A DNA stretch of 64,000 bases from Diplonema papillatum (Eukaryota; Euglenozoa; Diplonemea; Diplonemida; Diplonemidae). Below are positions 38,340 through 47,912 of the stretch, in pieces. The DNA lies in the NCBI GenBank assembly GCA_030068145.1, contig JAPJBO010000328.1, positions 124,001 to 188,000 on the forward strand. Direction: 5' to 3'. The notes beneath the pieces were generated by a model, which was given only the letters and a program-made list of their open reading frames with translations, did not search any database and had not been told where the DNA came from. Made by a program: the position numbers and the translations under genes. Positions within the stretch are counted from its first letter, which is position 1, and each line of letters opens with the position of its first letter.

Positions 38340-40988
38340 TTACAAACTCCTTGTGTCCATGTCTGCCACCATGTTCTGACTCGGCACGAGGTGTGTTCGG
38401 ACGTCCGCCTTCTGCAGATGCGCGCACAGTCCGACAAGGAGATGGTTCTCGGCCAAGTGGGGGGACGCCAGCTTCCTGCACCGGCTTTCTGCGGTGCTAT
38501 TGTCATGGAAAGCCTCCATCCTCACCCAACCGACCGAAATCTCTCTCGCGACGCGCAGACCGATAGCCGCTGATACGAGTTCTCGGCGCCGTATGGGCGT
38601 TGGCGGGGCCAGCTGCGTCAGTTTATCTGCCCAAGTCCACCGCTCTCGAACGAGAACCACGCCCCTCGTTGGGTCCAGCACCGCGAAGGCGCCTCCCTCA
38701 TCGGAAGCATCCGCCCAGATATGCAAATCTCTTGTGGGGTGACCGACTTGGCGTGGATTGCATTCGCGAAGCCACTTTTTCCCCGCGTTGACCTCCTCCA
38801 GCAGCTTCTGCGAGGGCGCGACCAGAGTGTCCCAGTCCTTGTTGGTTATGCACCTTCGACTTATCTGCCTGTTGGCTCTGAGCAGCCTTGGATACGCAGC
38901 CGCCGGACTTCTCATTATATAAAGGGCCCACCGCAGGCAACCAATGAATTGGGCCAGACCCCTGAACGAAGTGATCTTTCCTGGCGTTTCTTGACCTGCC
39001 ACAGCATCTGCCCACTGACGCGGGACAGCGAGCGTCTTCTCTTCGAGATTTAGCTGGACTCCGTCAAAGACTCCTGTCGAAGATGGGATAGTCACCTTAT
39101 CCTCCCTTATCTGGATATTCGCATCTGCAATGGCTTTTCTCAGCCGCTTCTCTTTTTCACGCACATCCTCTTCGGTCGAACCGCCCAGCCCAATATCGTC
39201 GTATACCGCGAGACTACTGTCTGAAACACCGGCAAGACGCCTAACCCCAAGGGTTGACAGCTGCGCAGCAGTGGGGGCGCGGGATATACCTGGCACCGCG
39301 ACAGTGAATACATAGTACTCGCCACCCCTTGCCCTGAAACCGAGAGACTCGGATAGGGCCTGTGACACTGGTAACTGATAAAAATATCCCAATAAGTCCA
39401 GAACCATGAAGAAAGAGAACTCTAGTACAAATGACTCTATGTCCCTAAGCGACGGGGTCTTTGGCGATAGCACCCGTGCAGTGCGCAGGTCGAAGGGCCG
39501 ACCGTCAATCAGCAGTCGAGTCTCGCTCTTGCCCTTTTTCGCCACTTTAAAAACTCGTAGCGTGATCCTCGGCCTTCGCTCTGCAAGTCGCACGATGCCG
39601 CACTTCAGCATCGCGCTGAGGTCGCCTTGCGTTATATCCAGGCTGGGTAGCGCCTGATACCTCTCCGTGGTGGTCAACAGCAGTTCCTGTGTGCATTGCC
39701 GCAACGTGAACGCCTCTGTGTCGGTCAGACCTTGCTCGATCACTGCATAGTTTGCCCTCGTGTTTGGCAAAGTGTCCAGAGGTCCGTCGGCCGTCTGGAG
39801 AATCGGCCTTGGCAGAGACCTCATGTATGAGCGCGTAGACAGCGCGCCCAGAACTGCTTCAGATGACCGGACCTTCGCTTTAACATCGGGCCGTGCCTCG
39901 ACGACGAAGCTCTCGACGCGCTCCTTTCTGTCGTACTCCTCTTCCGATTTCTCACCGAGCTCGCCCTGCATAGCGGCTTCTGCCCAGGCAAGCACTTTTA
40001 GTGTTACCTTTCTGGCGTCCGGGTGAAACTCTTCATTCCACTCCTTGAGGGGATGGAACACGGCCAGATTGCTGGCGTACCACGGACAGAAAGTACTAAC
40101 CTTTGGTGTACCTTTGACTTTCAGCGCGGTGTCGTCCCGTGGACTAGCTACGTGGAGGGCTTCCATGAGGGAGCAACTTATGCTTCGCCCGGAGCGCGTT
40201 CCCTTCAAAGCGGGGTTCCCTCGTAGTGGCGGCTGCTCTGCGGAGCGGGCTCCACCTTGCCAAAGGTGCCTACGCTGCTCTTTGTCGAGCACTCCCTGCA
40301 GGAGCGGGTGCCTCTGCGGAGGCGGGTGCTCTGCGGAGCGGCTTCCCTCTGGGAAGGGGGGCGTCTGCGGCGGCGGTTGTTCTATGTTCCTCTGCGGAGG
40401 TAGTTGCTCTGCGGAGCGGCTTCCCTCCGAAAAAGGGCGCCTCTGCGGAGGCGGTTCTGCGAAGTGTCTCTGCGGAGATGTTTGCTCTGCGGAGCGGATT
40501 CCCTCTGGAATGTGCCTCTGCGGAGACGGTTGCTCTGCGGAGCGGATTTCCTCTGGAACTGGAAAGTGCTTCTGCGGAAGCAGTTGCTCTGCGGAGCGGT
40601 TTTCCTCTTGAACTGGGGAGTGCCCCTGCGGAAACGGTCGCTCTGCGGAGCGGATTTTCTCTTGAGCTGGAGAGTGCCTCTGCGGAGGCGGTCGCTCTGC
40701 GGAGCGGATTCTCTCTTGAACTGGAAAGTGCTTCTGCGGAAGCCGTTGCTCTGCGGAGCGGTTTTTCTCTTGAACTGGGGAGTACCCCTGCGGAAGCGGT
40801 CGCTCTGCGGAGCGGACGTTCTCTTGAACTGGAGAGTGCCTTTGCGGAAGCGGTTGCTCTGCAGAGCGAATTCCGTCTGGTAAAAAACACCGTTGCTGAG
40901 ACGGTCGCCCTGCGGGACAAGCTACCTCACTGGCGCGTGCAGGTGCGCAGACAGTCTTTCGGTCCGTCGGTGGTCTGGGGTCACGCAT
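38340..40988 (-). CDS. Retrotransposon A reverse transcriptase / RNase H
   Basis: 882 codons if the ATG at 40988 is used. This frame is also open upstream to an ATG at 41852, but that part overlaps the recombinase gene in another frame and looks like a shadow. Residues ~20-270 are a Pro/Gln/Arg-rich repeat of about 18 residues (RSAEQPLPQ plus a variable half). RT starts near 474: FFMVLDLLGYFYQLPVS carries the first catalytic Asp, GISRAPTAAQ is the B motif, and LAVYDDIGLGG is the Y-D-D box (about 596-598). RNase H begins near 753 with IWADAS, RRRELVSA, AFHDNSTAE and NMVADMDTRS supplying D-E-D-D. The start overlaps the end of the recombinase frame by about 65 bases and is in its -1 frame, so start choice, reinitiation or frameshifting is open. 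Confidence 0.88.
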   Translation of the reverse strand: MRDPRPPTDRKTVCAPARASEVACPAGRPSQQRCFLPDGIRSAEQPLPQRHSPVQENVRSAERPLPQGYSPVQEKNRSAEQRLPQKHFPVQERIRSAERPPPQRHSPAQEKIRSAERPFPQGHSPVQEENRSAEQLLPQKHFPVPEEIRSAEQPSPQRHIPEGIRSAEQTSPQRHFAEPPPQRRPFSEGSRSAEQLPPQRNIEQPPPQTPPFPEGSRSAEHPPPQRHPLLQGVLDKEQRRHLWQGGARSAEQPPLRGNPALKGTRSGRSISCSLMEALHVASPRDDTALKVKGTPKVSTFCPWYASNLAVFHPLKEWNEEFHPDARKVTLKVLAWAEAAMQGELGEKSEEEYDRKERVESFVVEARPDVKAKVRSSEAVLGALSTRSYMRSLPRPILQTADGPLDTLPNTRANYAVIEQGLTDTEAFTLRQCTQELLLTTTERYQALPSLDITQGDLSAMLKCGIVRLAERRPRITLRVFKVAKKGKSETRLLIDGRPFDLRTARVLSPKTPSLRDIESFVLEFSFFMVLDLLGYFYQLPVSQALSESLGFRARGGEYYVFTVAVPGISRAPTAAQLSTLGVRRLAGVSDSSLAVYDDIGLGGSTEEDVREKEKRLRKAIADANIQIREDKVTIPSSTGVFDGVQLNLEEKTLAVPRQWADAVAGQETPGKITSFRGLAQFIGCLRWALYIMRSPAAAYPRLLRANRQISRRCITNKDWDTLVAPSQKLLEEVNAGKKWLRECNPRQVGHPTRDLHIWADASDEGGAFAVLDPTRGVVLVRERWTWADKLTQLAPPTPIRRRELVSAAIGLRVAREISVGWVRMEAFHDNSTAESRCRKLASPHLAENHLLVGLCAHLQKADVRTHLVPSQNMVADMDTRSL
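40180..40920 (-). repeat. 54-base minisatellite inside the RT-frame N-terminus
   Basis: About 12 imperfect units containing TGCTCTGCGGAGCGG (plus strand) at a period of 54 bases, with some of 45-57. The period is a multiple of three, so all reading frames stay open across it, which gives several long spurious frames. In the RT frame each unit encodes RSAEQ-PPQ-type residues. Confidence 0.85.
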
Positions 40989-41836
40989 CCCCAAAGGTAC
41001 CGCCGCAGTGTTGTCACCGATGTGTGCCTCGCAAGGAGCAGAAGCTCCTCCCAGTCGGCACCGCCCCTTGCCAGGTGCTGTAGCGCGCCTCTCTTCCAGC
41101 TGTGCCCAGAGCAAGCCGGCGCAACGTTTCTCGCTATACGCAGCAGGGTCTGTGCGGTCGTCTTGCCGAACGTCCCACGGCGCGCCAGCCAGCTTCTCAC
41201 TTTCGACGCCATATTCAGTGGGAGCCTGTAGGACACTTCTGATTCGTGCAGGCGAAGGCTTGCCTCTTTCGAGGTCCACCAAGCAATGCGAACTATACCA
41301 GGGGCCTGCATCGTTACGTCTCCGGACCTCAGAGCGGTCAGGTCTGCCATCCGTAACGCACAGCTCCATAGGAGCGTCGCCGCAGCCGCGAGCTCCTCGT
41401 CTCCCGATACGACGCCTATGATCGTCTGTGCCTCCTCGAAACTCAGCGGGACCGCGTGGCTCGGCGTCTCCCTTCTTTCCAGACGTCGCTTCAAGATCGC
41501 CCTTTTCGTCTTCGCCAGGTCGGCCGCTGGAACACCCCATCTTGAGCCCAACACGCTGACGTATTGCTCCACCGACACCGTGCGCATTTTCCCGGTCCTC
41601 GGGCGGCCCCGTCTGCCGGCCTCCCGCGCCGTGTAGCGGGCGAGCTGGGCCCCGCTCATTCCGTCGAGCATTGCAGCCGCGAATGCCTTGATCCGGAGGG
41701 ATGCCGGTGCTGCTCGAAGCCCTGCAGCTTGTGTGAACTTCTCCAAGGTCCCCTCCATCGACAGACGCTGTTTTCTCGTCGATGACGCTAAAGCTAGCGA
41801 CTCGAACTTCTCGATTTTTCCCTCCCAGGACGCCAT
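40922..41836 (-). CDS. Retrotransposon A tyrosine recombinase
   Basis: 304 codons from an ATG at 41836, 12 bases after the gag stop and in the gag frame. Residues 1-100 are an alpha-helical SAM-like core-binding domain. The catalytic domain shows LLWSCALRMADLTALR (R162), SGHSWKRGALQHLA (H245), ELLLLARHTS (H271) and TTLRRYL (Y280). The box that is normally H-x-x-R reads H-S-W-K-R: Lys is at the canonical second-Arg position with Arg right after it. The enzyme would cut and rejoin DNA during integration of the circular cDNA. The gene sits between gag and RT, unlike DIRS and Ngaro, where it is last. Confidence 0.88.
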   Translation of the reverse strand: MASWEGKIEKFESLALASSTRKQRLSMEGTLEKFTQAAGLRAAPASLRIKAFAAAMLDGMSGAQLARYTAREAGRRGRPRTGKMRTVSVEQYVSVLGSRWGVPAADLAKTKRAILKRRLERRETPSHAVPLSFEEAQTIIGVVSGDEELAAAATLLWSCALRMADLTALRSGDVTMQAPGIVRIAWWTSKEASLRLHESEVSYRLPLNMASKVRSWLARRGTFGKTTAQTLLRIARNVAPACSGHSWKRGALQHLARGGADWEELLLLARHTSVTTLRRYLWGCVTPDHRRTERLSAHLHAPVR

Positions 41837-41848
41837 CTGGGAGGGGAG

Positions 41849-42805
41849 TCATTCGTTTTTTGGAGGTGCGTTCCGCTTGCCCGAGGGCGGCACCGATACC
41901 CGTTGCGGCGCCGCTACATGCCTGAATCTACAGCGTTCGCGCATGCAACGCCCATTGCGGAAGTTATGGCAAATTGCCGACGGCCCCTTCGCACTCGTAC
42001 TCCGGTCGCTGCCGCGCTGCCTGATTGCAGCTTTCAGACGCCGGCGTGCTTCTGCGACGTGTCGTGGAAGGCGCGAGGCCTCCTGTATTCCTCGCATTTC
42101 CACCCCTGCAGCCGGGTTCCGCGTGTCGTAGACCGCCTGCAGCTGTTCGTACTCGTTGAACAGCCGAGTCAGCTTTAGCAGCCACATCGGCGTGGCCATC
42201 GGACCCCGCATTCGCAGGTGCTCCCGGACTTTGGTAGTCACATCATCCCGTCTCTCCTGCAGTTCCCTATTGCTGCGAAACCTGTACAGGCGTGACACCG
42301 TACCTTCGAGAAGAGCAAAACCCCCGACCCCGATAGGAGCGTCCTTCCAAAATGTCGCCTCCAGCATCTTGAAGTCGTCTTCCTCATCCTCGTCAAGCAC
42401 CATACTATTTCCCACTGGGGGCACGTGCCGGTCCAATAGCTCCAACGCCTCCCGCTCATCGCCCGCCAGGGCCAATTCCTGCAGCGCATCGGCGTCCATC
42501 TTCTGCCAGAAGCCCGGGTACTCATCCTCGAAGGCATCAAAGATGGCCCCCGCCCGATCGACGTCCAACATCGGCAGCAACGCTTCGGGACGCAACTCCT
42601 GTTGTGGTGCTGGCCTGCTTCGCTTCGCCCGCGGTTCATCCGGGTCCTCCAGCGGTCTTCCCCGCTGCTGCTGCTGCTCTTTCAGCCGCTCTTCAGCCTC
42701 CCTCAGCTTATCCTCGCGCTCTTTAAGCGACCGCTCCAGCTCCTCCATCCTCTTCTCCCGTTCCAGAAGTTCATCCCCGTTTCTCGCCTGCGCCTTCGGC
42801 GGCAT
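41849..42805 (-). CDS. Retrotransposon A Gag-like protein with CCCH zinc finger
   Basis: 318 codons from an ATG at 42805, 13 bases inside the end of A1. A charged coiled coil (LEREKRMEELERSLKERE, about 13-50) is followed by an acidic middle and, at 279-296, CHNFRNGRCMRERCRFRH, a C-x7-C-x4-C-x3-H finger. In other retroelement Gags nucleic-acid binding is done by CCHC knuckles, but CCCH types occur in tyrosine-recombinase elements. The gag stop codon overlaps an ATG in the -1 frame (ATGA at 41852), and the recombinase ATG lies 12 bases downstream, an arrangement suited to coupled termination and reinitiation. Confidence 0.85.
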   Translation of the reverse strand: MPPKAQARNGDELLEREKRMEELERSLKEREDKLREAEERLKEQQQQRGRPLEDPDEPRAKRSRPAPQQELRPEALLPMLDVDRAGAIFDAFEDEYPGFWQKMDADALQELALAGDEREALELLDRHVPPVGNSMVLDEDEEDDFKMLEATFWKDAPIGVGGFALLEGTVSRLYRFRSNRELQERRDDVTTKVREHLRMRGPMATPMWLLKLTRLFNEYEQLQAVYDTRNPAAGVEMRGIQEASRLPRHVAEARRRLKAAIRQRGSDRSTSAKGPSAICHNFRNGRCMRERCRFRHVAAPQRVSVPPSGKRNAPPKNE

Positions 42806-42817
42806 ATTCTGGTCTCG

Positions 42818-42953
42818 ACTTTGAAATTTTTTCTGACCTGCGGGTCAGTGGCGCAAAAAATCGGAAAGGGAGAAGGTGTGTGTTTGGGTGTTCACCTATA
42901 TTGTTGGGAGAATAAGACCAAGCGAAAAAAGACTGCGTGTTTTTTCTCACCGA
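42818..42953 (-). repeat. Split direct repeat A1 of retrotransposon A
   Basis: 136 bases matching A2, forming the 5' terminus of the element. On the plus strand it is followed by an 18-base A-rich run and CGCACGAAG. Confidence 0.95.
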
Positions 42954-43634
42954 AAAAAAAAAAAAAAAAACGCACGAAGTCGGTTCCGAGTTTTTTAATT
43001 TTACGATTTACTTTTGGGCAAGGTGCCTTAGGGGACTCGTCCCTGTGGGAAATATGCCTGTGGGACTAGTCCTCGTTGGGCACATTTCACATTGGGGCCT
43101 ACAACCTAAGGGAACGTGGCAGTTAGACTTTGGCGGACACTTGCCGGCATGCCGGCTGCCAAACATCCCGTGACACCGCACAAGGTGGTAAAACGCTCTT
43201 TTGTTTTCTTTTCGATTGCTTTTTGATGAAAAAGAGGGAACACTTGGTGAATCCCCGCTAGGATTATTTATAGGCTGCCCATTTCACCGACGACGCAACA
43301 GGACCGCGGGCAGGTTCGCAACGGGGTCGTAAGCGTCGTCAGGATGGGCTGAACCCGTGCTTCATGTTTAGCGTTTATTGTGCTTTAGAGGTTCGGTGTT
43401 TTAGGGCCTCCGGTTGACCATTGAGGCTGTGAGGCGGGTGGTATGAGGGTAGGCGACCGACAGCAAGAAGAAATTCGCTTTGAATTTAGCCTCGGGCCCC
43501 CCACGCGCATGCATGTTGAGCAGGGGTTGCCATGCAGCTCGTATCGGTCTGTAATATGCGTTCTTACTTTATTTTAGGTTGAGGAGGACGTGTTTAAGCG
43601 GAACATTGCTGCTTGTACACGGGCGATGCTAGCC
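42954..43634. other. Non-coding stretch with an orphan copy of the 5'-flank motif
   Basis: At 43390-43425 GAGGTTCGGTGTTTTAGGG and CCTCCGGTTGACC match the motif upstream of the GT61-like gene; TGTGAGGCGGGTGG following it matches 15220. Reading leftward from it, only retrotransposon A is found. Either the gene once served has been displaced by the element, or the motif belongs to a dispersed repeat. Confidence 0.45.
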
Positions 43635-43800
43635 TCAAGCCTCCGCGGGCCACTCGACGGCGGCCACGTCCTTCCACTTCACAGTAGAAAGATCAATGTC
43701 GTCGCGATGAACGGCGGGCATTTTGACTTGCGTCCCCTTTTGTTCGTGCGCGCTTCCTTCAACCCTGTCTTGTTCATCTAACGGGAGTGGATCTGTTTTT
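43635..43800 (-). CDS. Possible terminal exon, function unknown
   Basis: Minus-strand reading ending TQVKMPAVHRDDIDLSTVKW KDVAAVEWPAEA and a TGA at 43635. The composition looks like coding, and GTTAG or GACAG near 43780-43790 could be splice acceptors. No domain is recognised, and the upstream exons cannot be located. Weak call. Confidence 0.25.
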
Positions 43801-44194
43801 GCTCTTGACAGAATTGCATATGTTAGACACGAAAAAAATGACGCGGCTACACTGTGCACACACACTTGGTGCGACCGTTGTGTTTTAAATAACCACGAAT
43901 GCATTTGCTACCACAAGGCAGCATCATAATTATGTTGATGCTCACCACCGAAACTCACCTGCACCGGGAAAGGTTCATGTATTCTTTCTACACCGCACCG
44001 AGCTGAGTACGCTGATGCCCAGTACAATGGACCACCTTGTAACCTGAGCTCTGGATCAACTACGAGCTTTTTAACAGCAGCAGCATTAAGATACGCTATT
44101 GGTGCTGGAATTACCGCGGATGCTAACACCAGCACCAATTGCGTTCATTGACAGTTTTTGATATCATCCATTGCATCTAACGTACTAAATACGT
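43801..44194. other. Non-coding stretch
   Basis: No supported gene. Confidence 0.35.
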
Positions 44195-44720
44195 GTCCAC
44201 CGTGTCTGCACCATGTTTCGGTCTATAAGACCGGACATAGTAGAACCGCAGACGGCACGGCAGCCACGGTAACACAGGGAAAGGATCGTGACGGTAGGCT
44301 GCTTTGTAGCAGCATTTCTTTAGGCCCCATCGAGGCTGGTTTGGGGGTAACTTTCAGACTACAGTGTCTTCAACTGTGTCTGTCGGTATGTGCCACATCT
44401 GGTTTCTATTGAGAGTGAAGGTGAGCCCCCGGGATGTTTAGAGTCTCCGGGTGTCGAGTCCACCGTGTCTGCACCATGTTTTGGATTATAAGACCGGACA
44501 TAGTAGAACCACAGACGGCACGGCAGCCACGGTAACACAGGGAAAGGATCGTGACGGTAGGCTGCTTTGTAGCAGCATTTTCTTTAGGCTCCGTCGAGGC
44601 TGGTTTGGGCTTAACTTTCAGACTGCAGTGTCTTCAACTGTGTCTGTCGGTATGTGCCACTTCTGGGTTCTATTGAGAGTGAAGGTGAGCCCCCGGGATG
44701 TTTAGAGTCTCCGGGTATTG
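44195..44720 (+). repeat. Two direct copies of a ~262-bp unit
   Basis: Unit from CCACCGTGTCTGCACCATG through GGAAAGGATCGTGACGG, AACTTTCAGACT and TGTGTCTGTCGGTATG to GTTTAGAGTCTCCGGG. Starts at about 44197 and 44459, with about 93 percent identity by eye. A worn third copy of the second half lies at 45580-45730. The first half is related to repeat F. Confidence 0.85.
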
Positions 44721-44924
44721 AGTCCATCGTCTGGGGGGGGGGGCGGATTCTCTGCCTGGTGAAATGGTCAAAAAGTCCCGGAAACTTGTCGTTTTTAGTG
44801 AAAGTTGAGAATGCGGGATTGAAGGTCTTCGGGCAGCCTTCGTCAAAAGGGTCCCTGTATGGTGTACGCTGCTGTGTATACCTATCTGTGGTAGTAACAA
44901 TGCATGTGCGTGTGTGTGGGATTG
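44721..44924. other. Spacer
   Basis: G run at about 44736 and no gene. Confidence 0.35.
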
Positions 44925-45170
44925 CAAGCACGTGCTTGGAATGGATATGTGCTCAACACCGCACTGGTCCCGTCTGCGCCGTGTTTCGGTCCTTTAAGCC
45001 ACGGACACATAAGGCGGACCATCATCAGCGCGCAACCTGAGTGTCTGCAGACAGGACTGCAGTGTGAGTCTGGTTTGTCAGGCGGCTGTTCGTATCGTTC
45101 GTCACAGGACCACCCGTGCTACTAGAGCACGGGCGAATCCGTCACGGGGAGAAGGCCCCTACAACCGTGT
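44925..45170 (+). repeat. Dispersed repeat F, copy 3
   Basis: TGCTTGGAATGGATATGTGC to GAATCCGTCACGGGGAGAAGG, near-identical to 36560-36790 with short indels. Confidence 0.8.
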
Positions 45171-45869
45171 CTGAGCAATCAGTTAAAAAACTCAGGGCAC
45201 TCGCCCTGATTGTGACTGCGACTCGCTAGGCAGCGCTGACTTGTCCTCTTTTTACGGTGCGTGTGTGTGTGGGATTGCAAGAGAGAAGGGTTTGCGGGTT
45301 TGCGTGTGTGTGGGAGGGGAGGAGTGAGCTGAGATGCATTTGCCCGCAGAACTCTTCCGTGGTTAATGTCACCGGGGTAGCCGTGCAGGTGATTTCACCT
45401 TGCTTCACATTCTGCAGCCATTATTTCAGCCTAAACGAGCGTCCGACGACTTTTTCTGTGGTAGGGGGCCCCTTTTTCCGGCAGAACACGTGTTCACCAC
45501 GAGTCTCGTTTGCGGTGCAGTTCATCGACAGGGGGGCACTAGGAAAGATCGTGGCTGGGGGTAGAGCTTTGTACGGCGAACTTGCGCCAGGCTCCGCTAC
45601 GCCGGTTTTGGGCCAACCTTCAGACTACAGTGTCTCCAACTGTGCCTGTCGGTCTGCGCCGCATCTTCTTCTTTTTTTGGGGTGAGGATTTGCTCAGAAC
45701 ACCGGGCTGCTTGGAGTCTCCGGGGGGTCAATTTCCGCATTCGTGAATGTCTTCCAACGACAGCGAGTGTCAGACCTGCCCACCCCGAAGGCAGTTGGTT
45801 TCTTTGGCAGGGATTCTCTGCAGGCGGAAGTTGCTTGAGTTGGCGTTTTCTTTTTTAGTAGTAAAGCCA
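45171..45869. other. Non-coding stretch
   Basis: Includes the worn third copy of the 44195 unit at 45580-45730. GTGTGTGTGGGATTGCAAG occurs here (45263) and at 44912. Confidence 0.4.
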
Positions 45870-46110
45870 GGGCATTAGCTTGGTCTCCGGCCCATTTTCC
45901 AAATTTGGACCGCTGACGGCTTTTTTGCGTCCTCACTCAGGAATGGACTCAACACAGCGCGACGCGACGTATCTTTCACGACAATGCTGGGCCCTGAGTG
46001 CCTCGGATTGCACATTGGCCACCTCTGCCGAGGGCCTGGGTGATGGTGCAGTGCCATTTTATTTCTTCTTTTTCCCCGCCGGCTTTTCCAAATTTGGACT
46101 GACGTAGATA
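45870..46110 (+). repeat. Dispersed repeat G, copy 2
   Basis: GGCATTAGCTTGGTCTCCGG to CTTTTCCAAATTTGGACTGAC, matching 31128-31360. Confidence 0.8.
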
Positions 46111-47787
46111 TAGAAGCTAATCCCCTGGTAAAGCAGCGTTCGCTGGCGGAAGAACTCTTCGGGGTTTCCATCCTCCCTGCGCAACCTGCAAACGTGTTAA
46201 AACCACTGCGCCCCCACGGGCGGAGAGTGTTAGTGAGATACCCTGCGAGACTGAAAGTTCGGCTTCAGTGATCACGCGCAGAAATTCTTGCTAGGTCCAG
46301 GTGAAGTCCCAACCGCGTATGTTTCGCGGGACACCCGCCGAAGGACGTCTCGAAACGCGCTACTCGGCCTTCGAATCCGACCGTCCATCACATCGAGATC
46401 GTCTTCGGACGACGTTATCAAGTAACCCTAAATCCGCAAGATTGTGAAAAAAGAAAAATGAGTACCATTGCAAAGAAACTTCCAAGAAAGTGCTCGGATA
46501 CGTGCTAAACACCACGTCCTTTCTGCACCGTTGTTTCTGTCCAGTCAGCCACGGGCACATTAGCGGACACTGAGTGCATGCAGACGGAACAGCGATGTGA
46601 GCCAGGTTTGCACTGCGGCGGTTCGTACGAACAGCTCGTCACAGCCAGCTTCACGGGACGCGGGGAAAGCGGGAGACCGTGAGCGCTGTGCACTCCTGAC
46701 GATCAGCACGCAATATGGTAGGAAACACCGTACACGTCATAGAGGGGGGACCGCCTTTTGGCTAAACGAGCCCCACAGCGCAGGTTCGGCCATGCGCTCG
46801 CCAAAGACTGATGTTCCCACATCGCCGACACGTACGATGCCCCTTTTTTCCTCGTTTTTTTTTTTTTCTTTTCCTGGCGACAGCTTGTCCGACTAGGCGA
46901 CCCAGGGGTGGCTAGTCTAGGTAAGGTCTCTACCGTTCGGGAGGTGCGTGGAATCGGAAATGATGGACTTTTTTTCCCCCGTTTTCCAGTGTTCTCGCCA
47001 GGGTCGGTTTTTAGACTGTTTGGAGGAATCTTTTGGAGTGAAAGTTCGCTTGAAAAGCAATTGTTGGTGTCGTATAAGACCGGTTATTTCCTTAGCGGGA
47101 ACACTGCCGCTTCCGAGAGTGAAAGAGTTGCTTGAAAGGGTTTCGTGTTTTTTTTTTTTTGTGCGGTCGACCTTTTTTTTTTTTTTTTTTTAGACGGTTT
47201 CTTCTTTGTTTTTTTCCCCCCCCCTTCTCGTATTTTCGCTTCTCTCCGCGCACACGCGCGCACTTGGCCGTATGTTTGAAGATTTCCCTTTCTTTTCGTC
47301 CAGAAGCGGCAACTGACTGTGGTTCACGAGTATTGTTGCCCATTCTTCCACATTCGTTTTTTTTTTTTTTTTTTTTTCTTTTTTTTTTGTTTGCGACTTT
47401 TCTTAAATAATTTTTTTTGTTGTCGAGGTTTGGCTTTTGTCTTAATTCCCCCATGCTAAAGAATCTTTGGACCGCCGCAATTCCGGAAACCCCCGTGCAA
47501 TGCAGGGGGCAGTTCCAGGTCTTTCCCGGTCCAAAACATTTGCCACACACGGGGTACTTTTTTGGGTTGTCTTGATTCGTGTTCATTTTTTAGCGGAACG
47601 GTTGTTCTGTGTTTTTTTTTTTTTTTTTTTTGGCCTTCCAACGACAGCTAGTGCCAAACAACCCGACTTCGGTGTGTCTCTACCGGCGGAAAATAGTGGG
47701 GTTTGGTTGGTTTATTTTCGTATTCGGAGCGTCTAACCACGCACATGCCTAACCTTCGGTGACGACGCTGCTCTGTATGCACTGCGC
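46111..47787. other. Gene-poor stretch with T-rich tracts
   Basis: A diverged repeat F copy at 46495-46690. Long T-rich tracts at about 46855, 47148, 47175, 47360 and 47615 produce meaningless Phe-rich frames. GGTCGGTTTTTAGACTG at 47004 distantly resembles the 5'-flank motif. No gene supported. Confidence 0.4.
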
Positions 47788-47912
47788 ATGAATGGACACC
47801 AATGAGATTCCTTCTGTCCTTACCTACTATCTGGCGAAACAGCAAAGGGAACGGACTTGAAACTGTCAGCGGGGAAAGAAGAGACCTTGGTGAGTTTGAC
47901 TCTAGTTTGTGC
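47788..47912 (+). repeat. Dispersed ~120-bp repeat, copy 2
   Basis: Matches 20017-20135. Confidence 0.75.

Larger units (their letters stand above)
37504..42953 (-). mobile_element. Retrotransposon A: complete tyrosine-recombinase retroelement with split direct repeats
   Basis: 5,450 bases. Read on the minus strand: A1 (42953-42818), gag, tyrosine recombinase, RT/RNase H, B1 (38302-38002), A2 (38002-37867), a 62-base spacer, and B2 (37804-37504). A1 and A2 are 136 bases and B1 and B2 are 301 bases. I matched both ends of each pair base by base and see no difference inside. A1-ORFs-B1-A2-B2 is the split-direct-repeat plan of Ngaro/PAT/VIPER-type elements, which integrate as circles via a tyrosine recombinase without an integrase. 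The recombinase precedes RT, as in VIPER. Identical repeats and three intact frames suggest recent activity. The 5' end abuts a run of A on the plus strand. Confidence 0.92.

Noticed and set aside
40226-41083. Plus-strand frames of 159-285 codons rich in Leu/Arg/Ala
   Set aside because: Produced by the 54-base minisatellite, whose period keeps every frame open.
38340-41852. Single 1,170-codon protein including residues upstream of 40988
   Set aside because: The first ~288 codons overlap the tyrosine recombinase gene in another frame and look like Arg/Gly-rich shadow sequence.
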